DNA from: Torreya grandis
Lineage: Eukaryota; Streptophyta; Pinopsida; Cupressales; Taxaceae
Direction of reading: 5' to 3'
DNA: 64,000 bases
Assembly (NCBI GenBank): GCA_037957365.1
Contig: JARHVA010005486.1
Coordinates: 946,001-1,010,000, forward strand
Part shown: positions 21,698 to 36,119 of the stretch, piece after piece
How the letters are laid out: the number at the start of each line of letters is the position of its first letter
How positions within the stretch are numbered: position 1 is the stretch's first letter
The notes under the pieces: generated by a model
The model's input: the letters and a program-made list of their open reading frames with translations, nothing else
Told to the model about the DNA's origin: nothing
The model's database searches: none
Program-made: the position numbers and the translations under genes

Positions 21698-23327
21698 TGT
21701 TGTAAGTAGATAATAAAAGTTGGGGGGGGGGTGCGGGCACAGGGGAATCAGTTTCTTAATAATATATATTCAATTCCAAGAATCATTCATTCATATAAAG
21801 ATCAATGCATACATAAACAACCACACAAGCATATCATAAGAGATATGTGGGGAAAAATAATAGGGAATAAAACCAAATAAAATATGCACATTTAATACTA
21901 TCCTATAATGTCAAGATCCAAATTTTATTGAAGTACCAACTTCACAAGTAGCTTCAACCCCTACCTAGTTAAGCACCCACTCAACTAGTCTTCTATAATC
22001 TCTATCTTTCAAGGAAGCTCTAGTCCCCTAGGTAGATTAGCACCAAATAAGTCGCCTATGATATATGATCACCTTATAATACCTTTTTATAACTTAAATA
22101 ATTATGACCTCCTTTATTTTCACTCTTTACCCTTAAACCTCACTCAAACAACCTTCTAGTCCTTCTTGCTCAATGTGCCTCTTCTAGGCTCATTAGGTCC
22201 ACTGACCTAGTTATTCACCTACAGAAACTATATTAAATAAACATGTAAATAATTATTATATATATAATGGTTATAAATGACCTATTTCTGATCCTTCAAT
22301 GAGCCCTTTTCTTCGCTTAAGTCCACACTTCTCTTTCTTACACAAATAGGCTAATTAGGCCTTACTTTTATACTCAACTCTTCCTCTTACCCATCTTGGT
22401 CAGCAAAGATAATTTAAATGATTTAATTATCCTTTTAATAGGTATAAAAAAAATTTATATTAGTGATAAAAATACTCTATAGGTCGCTCATACCCTTTAA
22501 GGACTAAAACCCTATTAGGCCTAATAGAGACCTAAAGAAATTAGGCCTTCTCTAAGGCACGTGTTACACTCATACCCATTAGACCATATTGAGTCTCTTA
22601 AAAATATTTTAAAAATTAATATATCACTTTAATATTCCCCTCATAATATATACTTGGGTCACCAATACCATTTTATTCATTTCACACCTTGAACTAAGCT
22701 ATTAGGCCTACTCACCATTATCCCTTCGCACACCCAAAAAATTTGCCTCACAAAACTGAAGCATATAGTTAACTTTGACATATGAAAATATATATAAAAC
22801 ACATTTATTTAACATTAGGGACCTAATTTTCATCACCATATCCATTTAAATTCACTAAATAGGCCAATAGGCCTCAAACCAACTCTTGAAAATTAACCAA
22901 TCAAAATGGTAAAACACATTTAAAGTACAGTCAAGAACTTTTAACTCTCAAAACTTGAAAAAATAAAGAATATTACTTAAAATTAATTATAAATAACCTT
23001 TAATAATTATATAATATCTTAAAACTCATTGGATTATTCAATTATATTCAAACCACCTCCAACTCATCTTTGCAAGATGATTATTCAAACTGCTTATTGC
23101 TTCCAAAAACAAAGTCATGTGGGAGTTCATATTTAGTACTTGAAAGGAAAATTTTAATACATATAATCCACATTAATATTTTTAAAAATAACTATATATC
23201 AACCTAAAATATATAGGTTAATTATTATAGTACCAATCATTGGTCTCATAAACTAATTTGTTAAGCCTCTTTCTCATAGTCCTCACATTGTCTGACAAGT
23301 AATTTTGGCTTTCATATCTCAACACCT

Positions 23328-23407
<80 letters not shown>

Positions 23408-25386
23408 ATATAAATAATTAATATTTAAAATACATTCTTTAACAAAAAAAAAAATTCATAAGATGCATCAACTCTAGTAGAAAAGACACAAACACTTCAC
23501 TTCACTTGGTAGACTGGGAACAGTCATCTTGGCTTAAGACATAGTCATGGTGAACATGACTTAGACCACCTGTAAGGATACTTACATGAACTTAAAATAT
23601 ATTTTCATTATACTTATACAATCATATAACAATTTAAAGAAAAAAAATTTAGATACTTGAAGGCATATATGAAATATACAGATCATTATTTGTAACTAAC
23701 TCTTTCACTATCCATCTCCACTCAGACAAGCCATCTTATGAGCATTATTTTCACCATTTTAAATGAATTATAAAGGATATAATAAACATGGAAAGTATTT
23801 ATAGGTATTTAAAAATTAATTCAATCAATTGGATTCATCCTTAATCATCTAAAACACATCCCTAAACTCTTTCTCACTCTGACTGGCCTTTTCTCATTAG
23901 TTTCAATCTTTGCCAATTTAGTAATAGGTCAAATTGAGTGACAAAATTGAGTAATGAATAGGATATAAATATAAAAAAACATCATTAAAATCAATAATGT
24001 TTATTTCCTTCAACCTCCATCAACTTTCATGCATTAACCTGGTCAACCCTACCTATAACATTAAATTATTCAAAAATAATTAGTTTTATATAGCTTATGC
24101 TCATTTCCTTGACACACCAATGCCACATAAAGATTTATATGGGAGTAATATACATGATAAAAATGTAAAAAAATAATTTAAAATCCATTTTGGTCCCTTT
24201 ACAAAAACATTTTCACCATCAAGTCAATATGAGGGTTTTGAGAGGGTTTAAGACCAATTAACCTCTTTAACAATTATTCATACAAATTTATCCCTCAAAT
24301 GCAAAAATAATGATTTTAAATCCTTATTATTACCCTTACCCATATCTAATAAAATTTTCAAGACACCATGAAAATTTTACACATGCTAATGAGCATCCAA
24401 ACTTTCTTCTTGGGTTCCCATTTCTTTAATTTACATGCACATGAGACCTTCAAAAACCTTTTTGAGCTTTATCCTACAATTCATGACCTCATAATTGGTC
24501 CAAATTTGTAAAAAAAATATATAAAACCTTTATCCATTCTCACATGTGCTTAAACACCTTGAAAATCACCTTGACCCCTCATTAGGCCATACTAGGTCTT
24601 TATGCATGCTAGGCCTTAAACTACCAGTTGTATGTTAACCCTTGAACATACTTGAGAACCTCTCATATTGTTCTAAAAAATTAATAAAAATTTCATATGA
24701 CTTCATACCATGATCACACAAGAACTCTTACATTGGAATATGATCCTCATCCTCCATTTTGCCTCACTAGGTGTCTTGACACACTAGGCCTTCAACTACA
24801 AGTCACTTTAGGTCTGGAGTATGACCCTCTCACAATTATAGATGTTATCAACACATATTATAAATTATTATACAACCTATCATGTTCTCACACACTTCTA
24901 ACCTATTCACATAGGTATCACACTTATTTTCTCAACATGCTACTAGGCTTGTTCCATCACACTAGGTCTCTCATGCAAGTATTTAGCTTCAATTCCTGAT
25001 CTTATTGTCATTATAGATGTACTTTACACCTTACTCATATTTTAAAAACATATTTTCATATGTTATACCACTTATTTTTACACTATTTGGCTCAAATACC
25101 TTCATCTTATCACCATCATGCCTCTACAAGATTTGTTCATGCTTAGGAACTAGTCTAAAAACACAAGCATACTAGGTTACATACCTCTTAAAGATATTCC
25201 TACCACTATAGACACATTCTCATGTCATAATATGCTTCAAATAATCCCACATACCACTCATAAGTCTTAGATCACTTACTTTATTAGACTTAACTATGCA
25301 TGCCTTCTTTAACACACAAGATCTCACACTTCCTTTGACATTAATGATAGTGCATAGACTCATGACATCAATGAAAAAATGCAAAA
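21698..25386 (-). repeat. LARD array LTR 1 (3' LTR), about 3.7 kb
   Basis: Left end TGTTG (minus-strand ...CAACA) aligns with the LARD LTR end at 51493, including the C-run. Right end at 25386, where the minus strand has AAAGGGGGAGAG followed by TTTTGCATT. It contains a run of 10 G (21722-21731) and a 74 bp AT run (23332-23405). No gene; small ORFs such as 24697-24999 are not conserved in LTR 2 and 3. Confidence 0.75.
23332..23405. repeat. (TA)n microsatellite, about 37 units
   Basis: An uninterrupted TA run. The corresponding places in LTR 2 (about 28715) and LTR 3 (about 34350) have no such run, so it expanded after the copies separated. Confidence 0.98.
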
Positions 25387-27225
25387 CTCTCCCCCTTTGT
25401 CATTGATGGAATTTTTTTTACCACATTAGATCATTATCATCTCTCTTCAAGCTAGATTTACCCATCGAGTTTTTCTCCCTCTTTGACATTAATGATATAG
25501 GTTATATACACTTTCACAAGGTCATCTACATAGTCCATTGATCCTAGGACCTGATCATTTGACTTGAACAAGAAATATCCCCTTTGTTCATACATATTTA
25601 TCTGCAAAATTTTCAATCCATTTGAGTTAGTTCCCCCTAAATTCATTCTCCACCTAGATAAATTTTTTTTAAAATGCAATCCAACTATAAATTTCACAAG
25701 AATATCATACCTTGTATGAAGATAACTTCACCATATATGGATTTCCAATGGAGATTAACATATTTTATGTAGCAACAATCCTTATAGGACCCACTTGGCC
25801 TTCTCCAATAGGCATCAACCCTTCTTACATGAAGTTTAATAGTCATTACTAAATTCTTGAAGTAAACATAGGGTCTTATGGAGTCTCCAATCTAAAAAAT
25901 CATCTAATCAACCAAAAACTTAACATACTGAAACAAGGAAGTTTGTTCTTTATATCTATTTGAAGAACCATGCCACTCACTAAAATTCCATATAATATCT
26001 CATATAGGCCTATTCCTCATTAGGACTATTAAAACATAGAAATGGTTTCAAGGAAACAAAACTTCCCTTTATAAGTGAATGGATTCTCATTGAGAAAAAG
26101 ATTCTTAGGATCACATACACCATTCTTCATTCTCCACAGGTCTTGACTAGACTCCTTAAGTTATTAGGGCTTAACTCAACTTATGACACTTTAAATAGAT
26201 CACTCCATATAAATTTAATATAATTATTACTATAAGAACAATATTATTTCTCCATCTAAGCATAATTTTCAATAGGTATAATGCATCAAGTAACTTTTAT
26301 TCATGCATCACAAGCCATCATGACTCAAGTCACTGCAAGGTACCTTCTTGGTTATCATATAGTCATACTAGATCTATGAAAACACTTAGTATCTATCATT
26401 ACTAAAATATACCTCTTCATTCTTAAAAAATTATCATGATCTTAAGATACTTATGTCATGTTCATGATCTTGGAACCTTTCTCTTCATTCCTTACTCAGT
26501 TAGATTTATCAAAACAACTCTGATATCACCTTCACTAGTTTCCCTTATTTATTGTATCCTACATAGAGTCTATTTTATTCAAAGATCATCTTTATACCTT
26601 TTCATAATGTAATAAATATGTACACATGCTCTCTCAAATCATATGTACACTCATAGGCTCATCACCTTCAAAACATGATAACTATTGAGCGGTATCATGC
26701 ACATAGACCAACTAAAACTTATTTGGACTTTTGTAGCCTCTTTGTCCTTACTAACCTGTAGGAATTATTGAAGATATTAATACATGTATGCTTAACCATC
26801 ATATAAATACAAACAAGGATATACCTTTATCTAAAAATGAGGCTCAAATAGACCTCATATCACCAATAGGTTTTATCAACATACTTAGGCTTCTAATCAA
26901 ACCACTATCTATCTATGGCAACTTTAAAGAATCAATTCAGTTTCTTTAACTTGATGACCAACTCATCCTTCACTTGTATATATCTTTATGATGATAAAAA
27001 TCACTTTATATCATCTTCCATTATGACAAAAAAATATTATTAGAACTTCAATTTTGATTGAACACCTAAACCAAGTAACATATTCATTCTATCATGCTAG
27101 CTGACCAAGTAGACCACCTTCAAATGCCTTGACCTGTGCCTTTCTCTCAATATGTCTTTAGAGTCCTTATAGATTTTCAATCTTGGGTTTGATATTTTAT
27201 TTATCTTCTATATAGTCCTTCTGAG
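25387..27225 (-). repeat. LARD array internal region 1, truncated at its PBS side
   Basis: Aligns with 30696-32550. At about 27225 the internal sequence jumps directly into the interior of LTR 2, so about 0.3 kb including PBS and LTR end are missing relative to the unit at 32550-32865. No coding frame. The purine motif AAAGGGGGA at its start and a second copy near 25480 are shared with internal region 2. Confidence 0.75.
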
Positions 27226-30200
27226 CTGGGAAACCCTATTGGGAAATAAAACACACTAAACCATGCACATGGACTACTATCCTATAATTTCAAAATCCAA
27301 TTTTATTGAATCACTAACTTCACAAGGAGCTTGAACCCCTACGTAGTTAAGCACCCTCTCAACTAGTCTTCTGCAAGCTCTATCTTGCAAGGAGGCTCCA
27401 ACACCCTAGGTATATTAGAACAAAATAAATCACCTATGATATATGATCACTTTATAGAACTTTTTGATAACTAAATTGATGATTAACTCCTTTTTGTACA
27501 CTCTTTACCCATCAATCTCACTCAACCTACCTTTTAGGCCTTCTCACTCAACTTGCCTCTTCTAGGCTCATTAGGTCCACTGACCTGGTTATTCACCTAA
27601 AAATATATATATTATATATAAATGTATTATCCTCTTACACATTTATTATTCCTCAATGACCTGATTATTTTCATTAAATGATCCATTTTCTTTTTTAAAG
27701 TCCACACTTTTCTTTCTTACACAAATAGGCCAATTAGGCCTTGTTTTTATACTCAACTCTTCCTCTTACCCATTTTGGTCAGAAAAGATACTTTACATGA
27801 TTAAATTATCCATTTAATAGGTATAAAAACATTTTATATGAGTGAGACAACCAATCCATATGTTTTTCATACCCTTTAAGGACTAAAACCCTATTAGGCC
27901 TAATAGAGACTTAAAGGAATTAGGCCTTCTCTAAGGCACATGTTACCCTAAGACCCATTAGACCATATTAATTCTCTTAAAAAGATTTAAAAAATAAAAT
28001 ATAACTTAAATATACCCCTCATAATCTATCCTTTGGTACCTAAAACTATTTAATTCATTTCACACCTTGAACTAAGTTATCAAGTCTACTCGTCATTAGC
28101 CCTTCACACACCCATAAAATTTGCCTTACAAAACTAAAGCATAAAGTTAACTTTGCCTAATTAAAATATGAAAAAACCAAATTTATATAAAATTAATTAC
28201 ATAATGGTCATCACCATATCAATTTTACTTCACTAAACATGACAATAGGCCTCAAACCAACTCTTGCAAAATGACCACTCAAAATAGTAAAACATAGTCA
28301 AAGTACAGTCAAGAAATTTTGAATCTCTAAACTTGAAAAAGGATGGGATAAGACTTAAAATTAATTATAATGAACATTTTAAACTTATATAATGTATTAA
28401 AACTCATTTTATTCATCAATTATGTTCAAACCATCTCCAACTCATCTCTGCAAGATGACTATTCAAACTCCTTGTTGCTTCTAAAAACATAATCATTTGC
28501 AAGTTCACCTTTAGTAATTGAAAGGAAAATTATAATAATATTAATGCACATTAATGGTTTTTATAATACCTATATATAAACCTAAAATATATATGTTACT
28601 TTTTATATTACCAATCATTGGTCTCATAGACCAATTTGCTAAGCCTCTTTCTCACAATCCTCACACAGTCTGACAAGTCAATTTGGCTTTCATGTCTCAA
28701 CACCTAAAATTTGTTTCTCCATTTTATATAAATAATTAACAGATAAAATAAATTTTAAAACACAAAAATATTTTCATAATATGCATCAAATAGTGTCCAA
28801 AAGACACAAACACTTCACTTCACTTGGTAGACCTAGAATACTCATCTTGGCTTAAGACATAGTCATAGTGAACATGACTTAGACCACCTGTAGGAACACT
28901 TTATTGAATTAAAAATATATTTTAATTATCCTAAAATAACCACATAATAATTTTAAACACAAATTTTTAGATATATAAATTCATATATGAAATATATAGA
29001 TCATTCTTTGAAACTTACCCTTTCACTATCCATCTCCACTCAGACAAGCCATCTTGAGAGCACTATTTTCAAAATTTAAAATGAATTATAAAGGATATAA
29101 TAAACATTTATATGAGGTATAGGTATTTATAAATTACCTAAATCAGTTGGATTCATCCCTAATCATTAGAAACACATCCCTAAACCCTTGCTAACTCTAA
29201 CTAGCTTTTTTCACCATTTTCACTCTTTGCTAATTTAGCAATAGGTCAATTTGGGTAACCAAATTGATTAAAATATAAGATATAAATATTTAAAAAAATA
29301 TAATTTAAGTCAATAATGAGTCTTTTAATTTAACATCCCTCAAATTTCATGCATTGACCTGGTCAACCCTACTTGTAGCATCAAATTCTTCAAAAATAAA
29401 TAGTTTTATGTAGCTTCTATTCATTGTTGTGACACACCAATACTACTTGGAGATGACTAGGGGAGTCCTATACATGATCCAAACATAAAAAAACATTTAA
29501 AATCCATTATTTGACCTTTACAACAATATTTTCACCATTGGGTCAATATGAGGGTTTTAAACCAATTAACCTCCTTAATAATTATTCATATAACTCTATC
29601 CATAAAATGTCAAAATAATGCTTGGAAATAATTATTACGACACTTTAAAATCTCTCTTAAAAGGATTAGGACACCATGCAAAGTTTACATGTGACAATGA
29701 ACATCTAAAATTTCTTCTTGGGTTCTCATTTTTTCATTTTTCATGCACATGAGACCTTCAAATGCATTTTTGAGATTTATCCTACAATGCATGACCTCAA
29801 ATTTTGTCCACATGATTTAAAAATTATATCATACCTTGATCTAGCCTCACATGTGCTTAAACACATTTAAAACTCACCTTGACCCCTCATTAGGCCATAC
29901 TAGGTCTTTATGCATGTTAGGCCTTAAACTACCAATTGTATGTTTACCCTTGAAAATACTTGGAAAGATCTTATATTGTTCTTAAAAAGTCATACACATC
30001 TCATATACCTCATACCATGCTCACACAATCACTCTTACCTTGGAATCTAATCCTCATCCTCTATTTTTGCTCACTAGGTGTCTTAGCACACTAGGCCTTC
30101 AACTGCAACTCATTTTAGGCCTAGAGTATGACCCTCTCACCACTATAGATGTCTTAACACCTCATATACATTATTTTAAAACCTCTCATGTTCTCAAAAA

Positions 30201-30695
30201 CTTATAAACTTTTTCACATAGGTCTCACACTTATTTTCTCAACATGTTACTAGGCATGTTCCATCACACTAGGTTTCTCATGCAAGGATTTAGCCTCAAT
30301 TCATGATCTTCCTATCATTGTAGATGTAATTTCCACCTCGATCATATGTGAAAACATATTCTCATATGCTATACCACTTATTTTTATACTATAAAGCTAA
30401 AATACCTTCATCTTATCACCATCATTCCTCTACAAGATTTGTTCATGTTTAGGAACTAGTCTAAACACACAATCCTACTAGGTTCCATACCTCTTGAAGA
30501 CATTATTGACACTATAGACACATTATCATGTCATACTATGCTTAAAATAATACCACATACCACTCAAAATTCTCAACTCACTTACTTTATTAGACTTCAC
30601 TATGCATGCCTTCTTTAACACACAAGATCTCACACATCCTTTGACATTAATGATAGTGCATAGACACATGACATAAATGAAAACTTGCAACAATA
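27226..30695 (-). repeat. LARD array LTR 2, end portion deleted
   Basis: Aligns with LTR 1 from about 21865 and LTR 3 from about 32870 onward. Its terminal about 150 bp are lost in the junction deletion. Right end at 30695 (minus-strand start TATTGTTGC), next to the purine tract. No gene. Confidence 0.75.
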
Positions 30696-32709
30696 TCCCC
30701 CTTTGACATTGATGGCAAACACTTCTACCATAATAGATCATTATCATCTCTCTTCAAGCTAGATTTCCCCATCAAGTTTTTGTCCCCCTTTGACATTAAT
30801 GACAAAGGTTATATACACTCTCACAAGGTCATCTACACAGTCCATTGATCTAGGACATGATCATTTCATTTGAAAAAGAAATCTCCCATTTGTTCATGCA
30901 TACTTATCTCTAAAATTTTCAAGCCATATGAGTTATCTCCCCCTAAATACATTATCCACCTAGATCATGTTATTTGAAACTACAGGCCAGTTATAAATTT
31001 CATAATAATATCATATCTTGTATGAAGAAAACTTCACTATACATGGATTGATAATGGAGATCAACATATTTTATGTAGAAATAGACCTTATAGGACCCAC
31101 ATGGATTTCTCCAATGGTCATCAACCCTTATTACATGAATTTTAAAAGTCATTACTAAATTCTTGAAGTAAACACAGGGTCTTATTAAATCTCCAATCCA
31201 AACAACCATATGATCAACCAAAAACTTAACATACAGGAACAAGGAAGTTTTTTATTTACATATATCTGAAGAACCATGCCACTCACTAAAATTCTATACA
31301 AGGTCTCATTTAGGCCTATTCCTCATTAGGACTTCTCAATCATAGAAATGGTTTCAAGGAAACAAAACTAACCTCTTTAAGTGAATGGATTATCTTTAAG
31401 AAAAATATTATTAGGATAAAATAAACCATTCCTCATTCTCCATAGGTCTTAACTAGACTCCTTAAGTTATTAGCGCTTAACTCAACTTATGACACTTTCA
31501 AAAAATCACTTCAATAAACTAGGTTCCATATAAATTTACTAGCATTGTTCCTATATGAACAATATGATTTCTCCATCTGAGAACAATTTTTAATAGGTAT
31601 AATGCATCAAGAAACTTTTCTTCAAACATCATAGGCCATCATGACTCAAATCACTGCAAGGTACCTTTTTGGTTATCATATAGTTATACTAGGTCTATGA
31701 AAACACCTAGTCTCTATCATTCCTTAGATTTGCCTATTCATTAATAACATCTTCTCATGCCCTTAATATACTTATGTCATGTTCATGATATTATAACCCT
31801 TCTTTTATTTATGCTCTACTTAGCTATATTCATCAAAACAACTTTGAGATCACCTTTACTAGTTTCCCTTGTTTATTATATCCTAGATAGAGTTTATTTT
31901 GTTTAAATAACATCTTCAAACATTTTCACAATGTAGTAAATATGTACACATGATCTCTCAGATCATATGTACCATACTAGGCTCACCACCTTCAAAACAT
32001 AATAACTACTAAGTGGTATCATGCACACATACCAACTAAAACTTGTTTGGACTTTTGTAACCTCTTTGTCATTACTGACTTGTAGGATTTCTTAAAGATA
32101 TCAATGTATGTATGCTTAACCATCATAACAATACAAATAATGATATACATTTATCTAAAAATGAGGCTAAAATAGGCCTCATATCACTAATAGGTCTTAT
32201 CAACATACTCAGGATTCTAATCAAACCACTACCTATCTATGATAGCTTCAAAGAATCAACTCAATTTATCTAGCTTGATGACCAAATCATAATTTACTTT
32301 TATATATATTTATAATGATATATATAACTTCATATCATCTTATATTAAGGCTAAAACAATATTCTTGCAACCACAATTTTGATTGAACACCTAAACCAAG
32401 TAACATCTTCCTTTTATCATGCTAGTTGACCAAGTAGACCACCTTAGCATGCCTTGGCATGTACCTTTCTCTTAATATGTCTTCAAAGTCCTTATATATT
32501 TTAAATATTTAGTTTGATATTTGAAATATATTTTATATAGTCCTTTTAATCTTTCAAATGGTACCTTTGACATTCTTTCAACTCTTTAGACAACTCTGCA
32601 AGCACCATCATTGCAAATAAGATGAAGATTAATCTCATCACACTTTATTCTACTTAGGATCACATATAGGGTATAAAACCCCATAAAAAATTAAATTATA
32701 TTATACCAA
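30696..32709 (-). repeat. LARD array internal region 2
   Basis: About 2.0 kb, without any supported ORF. It aligns in reverse orientation with 51494-54647, for example the AGTGGTTTGATTAGAATCCT block at 51770. The minus-strand start has TTGGTATAATATA, a decayed iMet-type PBS (32696-32708). Purine tracts lie near 30696 and again near 30782, the second resembling an internal PPT. Confidence 0.75.
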
Positions 32710-32710
32710 T

Positions 32711-35700
32711 TTTTGTAATTATATAATATAATGGGGGTGAATCAGTTTTTTAATAATATATGTTCAATTCCATTCATCATTCTAAGAAGCATTCATTAAT
32801 ATAAAGATCAATGCATAAATAAATAACCACACAAGCATATCACAAGAGAACATAATAGATATGTGGGAAAAATTATTAGGGAATAAAATACACTAAAAAA
32901 TGAACATGAAATAATATCCTATAATTTCTATATCCAAATTTTTTTGAATTACCAACTTCACAAGGAGCTCCAACCCTTGCATAGTTAAACACCCACTCAA
33001 CTAGTCTTCTGTAAGATCTATCTTGCAAAGAGGATCCAACCCCCTAAGTAAATTAGAAAAAAATAAGTCACATATTATATTTTATCACCTTAAAACACAT
33101 TTTTATAACTTAAATGATGATTACCTCCTTTTTTTCACTCTTTACCCTTCAATCTCACTCAAACAACCTTCTAGGCCTTCTCATTCAACATGCCTCTTCT
33201 AGGATCATTAGGTCTATTGACCTAGTTATTCACCTAAATAAGATATATTATATAATAATGTGTGATCATATTATCCATATAATGTTCCTAAATTACATGA
33301 TTCTTCTCCTTTAATGATCCATTTTCTTTGCTTAAGTCCACACTTTTCTTTCTTACACAAATAGGCCAATTAGGCTTTGCTTTTATACTCAACTCTTCTT
33401 CTTACCCATCTTGTTCAAAAAAGATAATTTAAAAACTTTAATTATCATTTTAATAGGTAAAAAAACATGTTATATTATTTATATAACCACTCCATAGTTA
33501 TTTCATACCCTTTAATGACCAAACCCCTATCAGGCTTAATCGAGACCTAAAGGAATTAGGCCTTCTCTAAGGCACACATTACACTCAGACCCATTAGACC
33601 ATCTTGAGTCTCTTAAAACAATTTAAAAACTTAAAATATAAATTATATATTCCACTCATAATCTATCCTTGGTTATCCAAAACCATTTTATTTATTTCAC
33701 ACCTTGAACCAAGTTATTAGGCCTACTTGCCATTAGCCCTTCACACACCCAAAAAATATACCTTACAAAACTAAAGCATATTGTTAACTTTTCCATGTGA
33801 AAATATGTAAAAACTAAATTTATATAACAATAATTACCTCTAGTAATCACCATATCCATTTGAATTCACTAAATAGGCCAATAGTCCTTAAATCAACTCT
33901 TGCAAAATGACCACTCATAATGGTAAAACATAGTCAAAGTACAGTCAAGAATTTTTGACTCTCCAAACTTAAATAAGGACAAAATATGAATTAAAATTAA
34001 TTAAAATTAACCTTTTATACTTATATAATATCTTAAAACTCATTGTATTTTTAAATTATATTCAAACCAAATCTAACTCATCTCTACAAGATGACTATTC
34101 AAACTACCTATTGTTTCCAAAAACACAGTCATGTACGAGTTCATATTTAGTACCTAAAAGGACACTTTTGATACTTATAATTCACATTAATAGTTTATAT
34201 AATATATATATTTCAACATATAATAGATATGTTACTTTTTATATTACCAATAATTGGTCTCATAGACCAATTTACTAAGCCTCTTTCTCATAGTCCTCAC
34301 ACAACCTGACAAGTCATTTTGGCTTTCATAACTCAACACCTAAAAGATGTTTATCCATTTTATATAAATAATTAATATGTAAAATAAATTCCAAACCAAA
34401 AAAATATATTTGTAAGATAAATAAACTCTTGTCAAAAAGACACAAACACTTTACTTCACTTGGCAGACCTGGAACAATCATCTTGGCTTAAGACATAGTC
34501 ATGGTAAACATGAATTAGACCACCTATAGGGATACTTAATTAAACTTTAAATATATTTGTATGATCCTTAAAAAATAATATAATAATTTAAAACACAAAT
34601 TTTTAGATACCTAAAGTCATATATGGAATATATAGATCATTCTTTGAAACTTACTCTTTCATTGTCCATCTCCACTCAGACAAGCCATCTTGAGAGCACT
34701 ATTTTCAACATTTTCAATGAATTAAAAAGGATATAATAAAAATTTAAATGATTTATAGGTATTTAAAAATGACCTAAATCAATTTTATTCATCCCTACTC
34801 ATCTAAAACACATCCCTAAACTCCTCACTCTAACTGGTTTTTTCTCACTATTTTCACTCTTTGCCAATTTAGTGATAGGTCAAACTAGGTGACCAAATTA
34901 ATTTAAAAAAATATAAAAATATATTTAAAAAAACAAAATTGACACAAATAATAAATATTTTCCTTCAAAATCCATTAAATTTCATGTATTGACCTAGTCA
35001 AACTTGCCTATAACATCAAATTCTTTAGAAACAAGCAGTCTTTTGTAGCCTCTACTCACTACCCTAACACACCACTACCACTTAGAGATTCCTTTGGGAG
35101 TAATATAAATGATAAAAACATAAAAAAAATCCTTTAAAACCAATTATGGGACCTTTCCAACAATATTTTCACCATCGAGTCAATATGAGGGTTTTGAGAG
35201 GGTTTTAGACCAGTTAACCTCCTTATCGATTCTTCATACAACTCTATCCATTAAATTTAAAAATAATGTTTGGAAATAATTATTAGGAACCTTATCCATA
35301 TATACCAAAAATATTAATACACCATGAAAATTTTACATGTGCTAATGAGCATCTAAAATTTCTTCTCAAGTTCTCATTTCTTCATTTTGCATGCACATGA
35401 GACCTTTAAACACCTTTTTGAGCTTTATCTTGTAATCCATGACCTCAAACTTGGTCCACATGATTTAAAAATATATAAAACATTTATTCATGCTCACATG
35501 TGCTTAAAAACCTTGAAAACTCACCTTGAACCCTCATTAGGCCATACTAGGTCTTTATATATGTTAGGCCTTAAACCACCAGTTGTATGTTAACCCTTGA
35601 ACATACTTAGGAACCTCTTGTATTATTCTCAATAAGTCACACCCATGTAATATAAATTTATACAATTCTCACACAAGTAATCTTACCTTGTAATTTGATC

Positions 35701-35865
35701 GTCATCCTCTATTTTTCCTCACTAGGTGTCTTGGCACATTAGGCTTTTAATTGTAAATCACTTTAGGTCTGGAGTATGACCCTCTCACCACTGTAGATGA
35801 TATCAACACCTCATATACATTATTATACAACTACTCATGTGCTCACACACTACTAGGCCTAACAT
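32711..35865 (-). repeat. LARD array LTR 3 (5' LTR), truncated
   Basis: Aligns with LTR 1 and 2 until about 35865 (ATACATTATTATACAAC then divergence), so about 0.5 kb at its start is missing. No gene; ORFs 33114-33314 and 35387-35593 are chance frames. Confidence 0.75.
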
Positions 35866-36119
35866 ATATTACTCCCAACCTATTTGAGACATCTCATGTG
35901 TCAACCTATTTGATCTAGTAACCTATATCTGATGAAGACTTACATAGAAAGAACAAAGTCATTTTGATATGATTGTGTGTTAAATATGCATATATAGTTT
36001 AAAAACTATACTAACCTAGTCAACCTAGTATTAAAAATTTAAAAAAATAATAAAATGATAGAAATAAAAATCATGAAATAAAACCTATATTGGTTATCTT
36101 TATGTTAGGTTAACCAAAA
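35866..36119. other. Unassigned junction segment
   Basis: Lies between the truncated LARD LTR and the family X LTR. It includes CTAACCTAGTCAACCTAGT near 36010, the TTGAC/GTCAA type of motif seen in other LTRs here. Confidence 0.4.

Larger units (their letters stand above)
21698..35865 (-). mobile_element. Tandem LARD array: LTR-INT-LTR-INT-LTR
   Basis: Three diverged copies of one LTR of 3.2-3.7 kb alternate with two copies of a non-coding internal region. Homology with the LARD at 48531-57604, which is in the opposite orientation, fixes the ends: LTR end ...CTTACAACA, PBS side at 32696-32709, purine tracts at 25387 and 30696. Both LTRs and internal regions lack coding potential, the definition of a LARD (large retrotransposon derivative). 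The array was most likely formed by recombination between LTRs. The right end (35865) is truncated within the LTR, so no target duplication can be tested. Confidence 0.8.

Noticed and set aside
21722..21731. Run of ten G as a polypurine tract or G-quadruplex
   Set aside because: It falls in the LTR end where the other family copies have five Gs or Cs in a row; slippage expansion is sufficient and there is only one G tract.
24697..24999. 100-codon ORF in LARD LTR 1
   Set aside because: The aligned parts of LTR 2 (about 29990-30310) and LTR 3 are interrupted, and composition is that of the AT-rich LTR.
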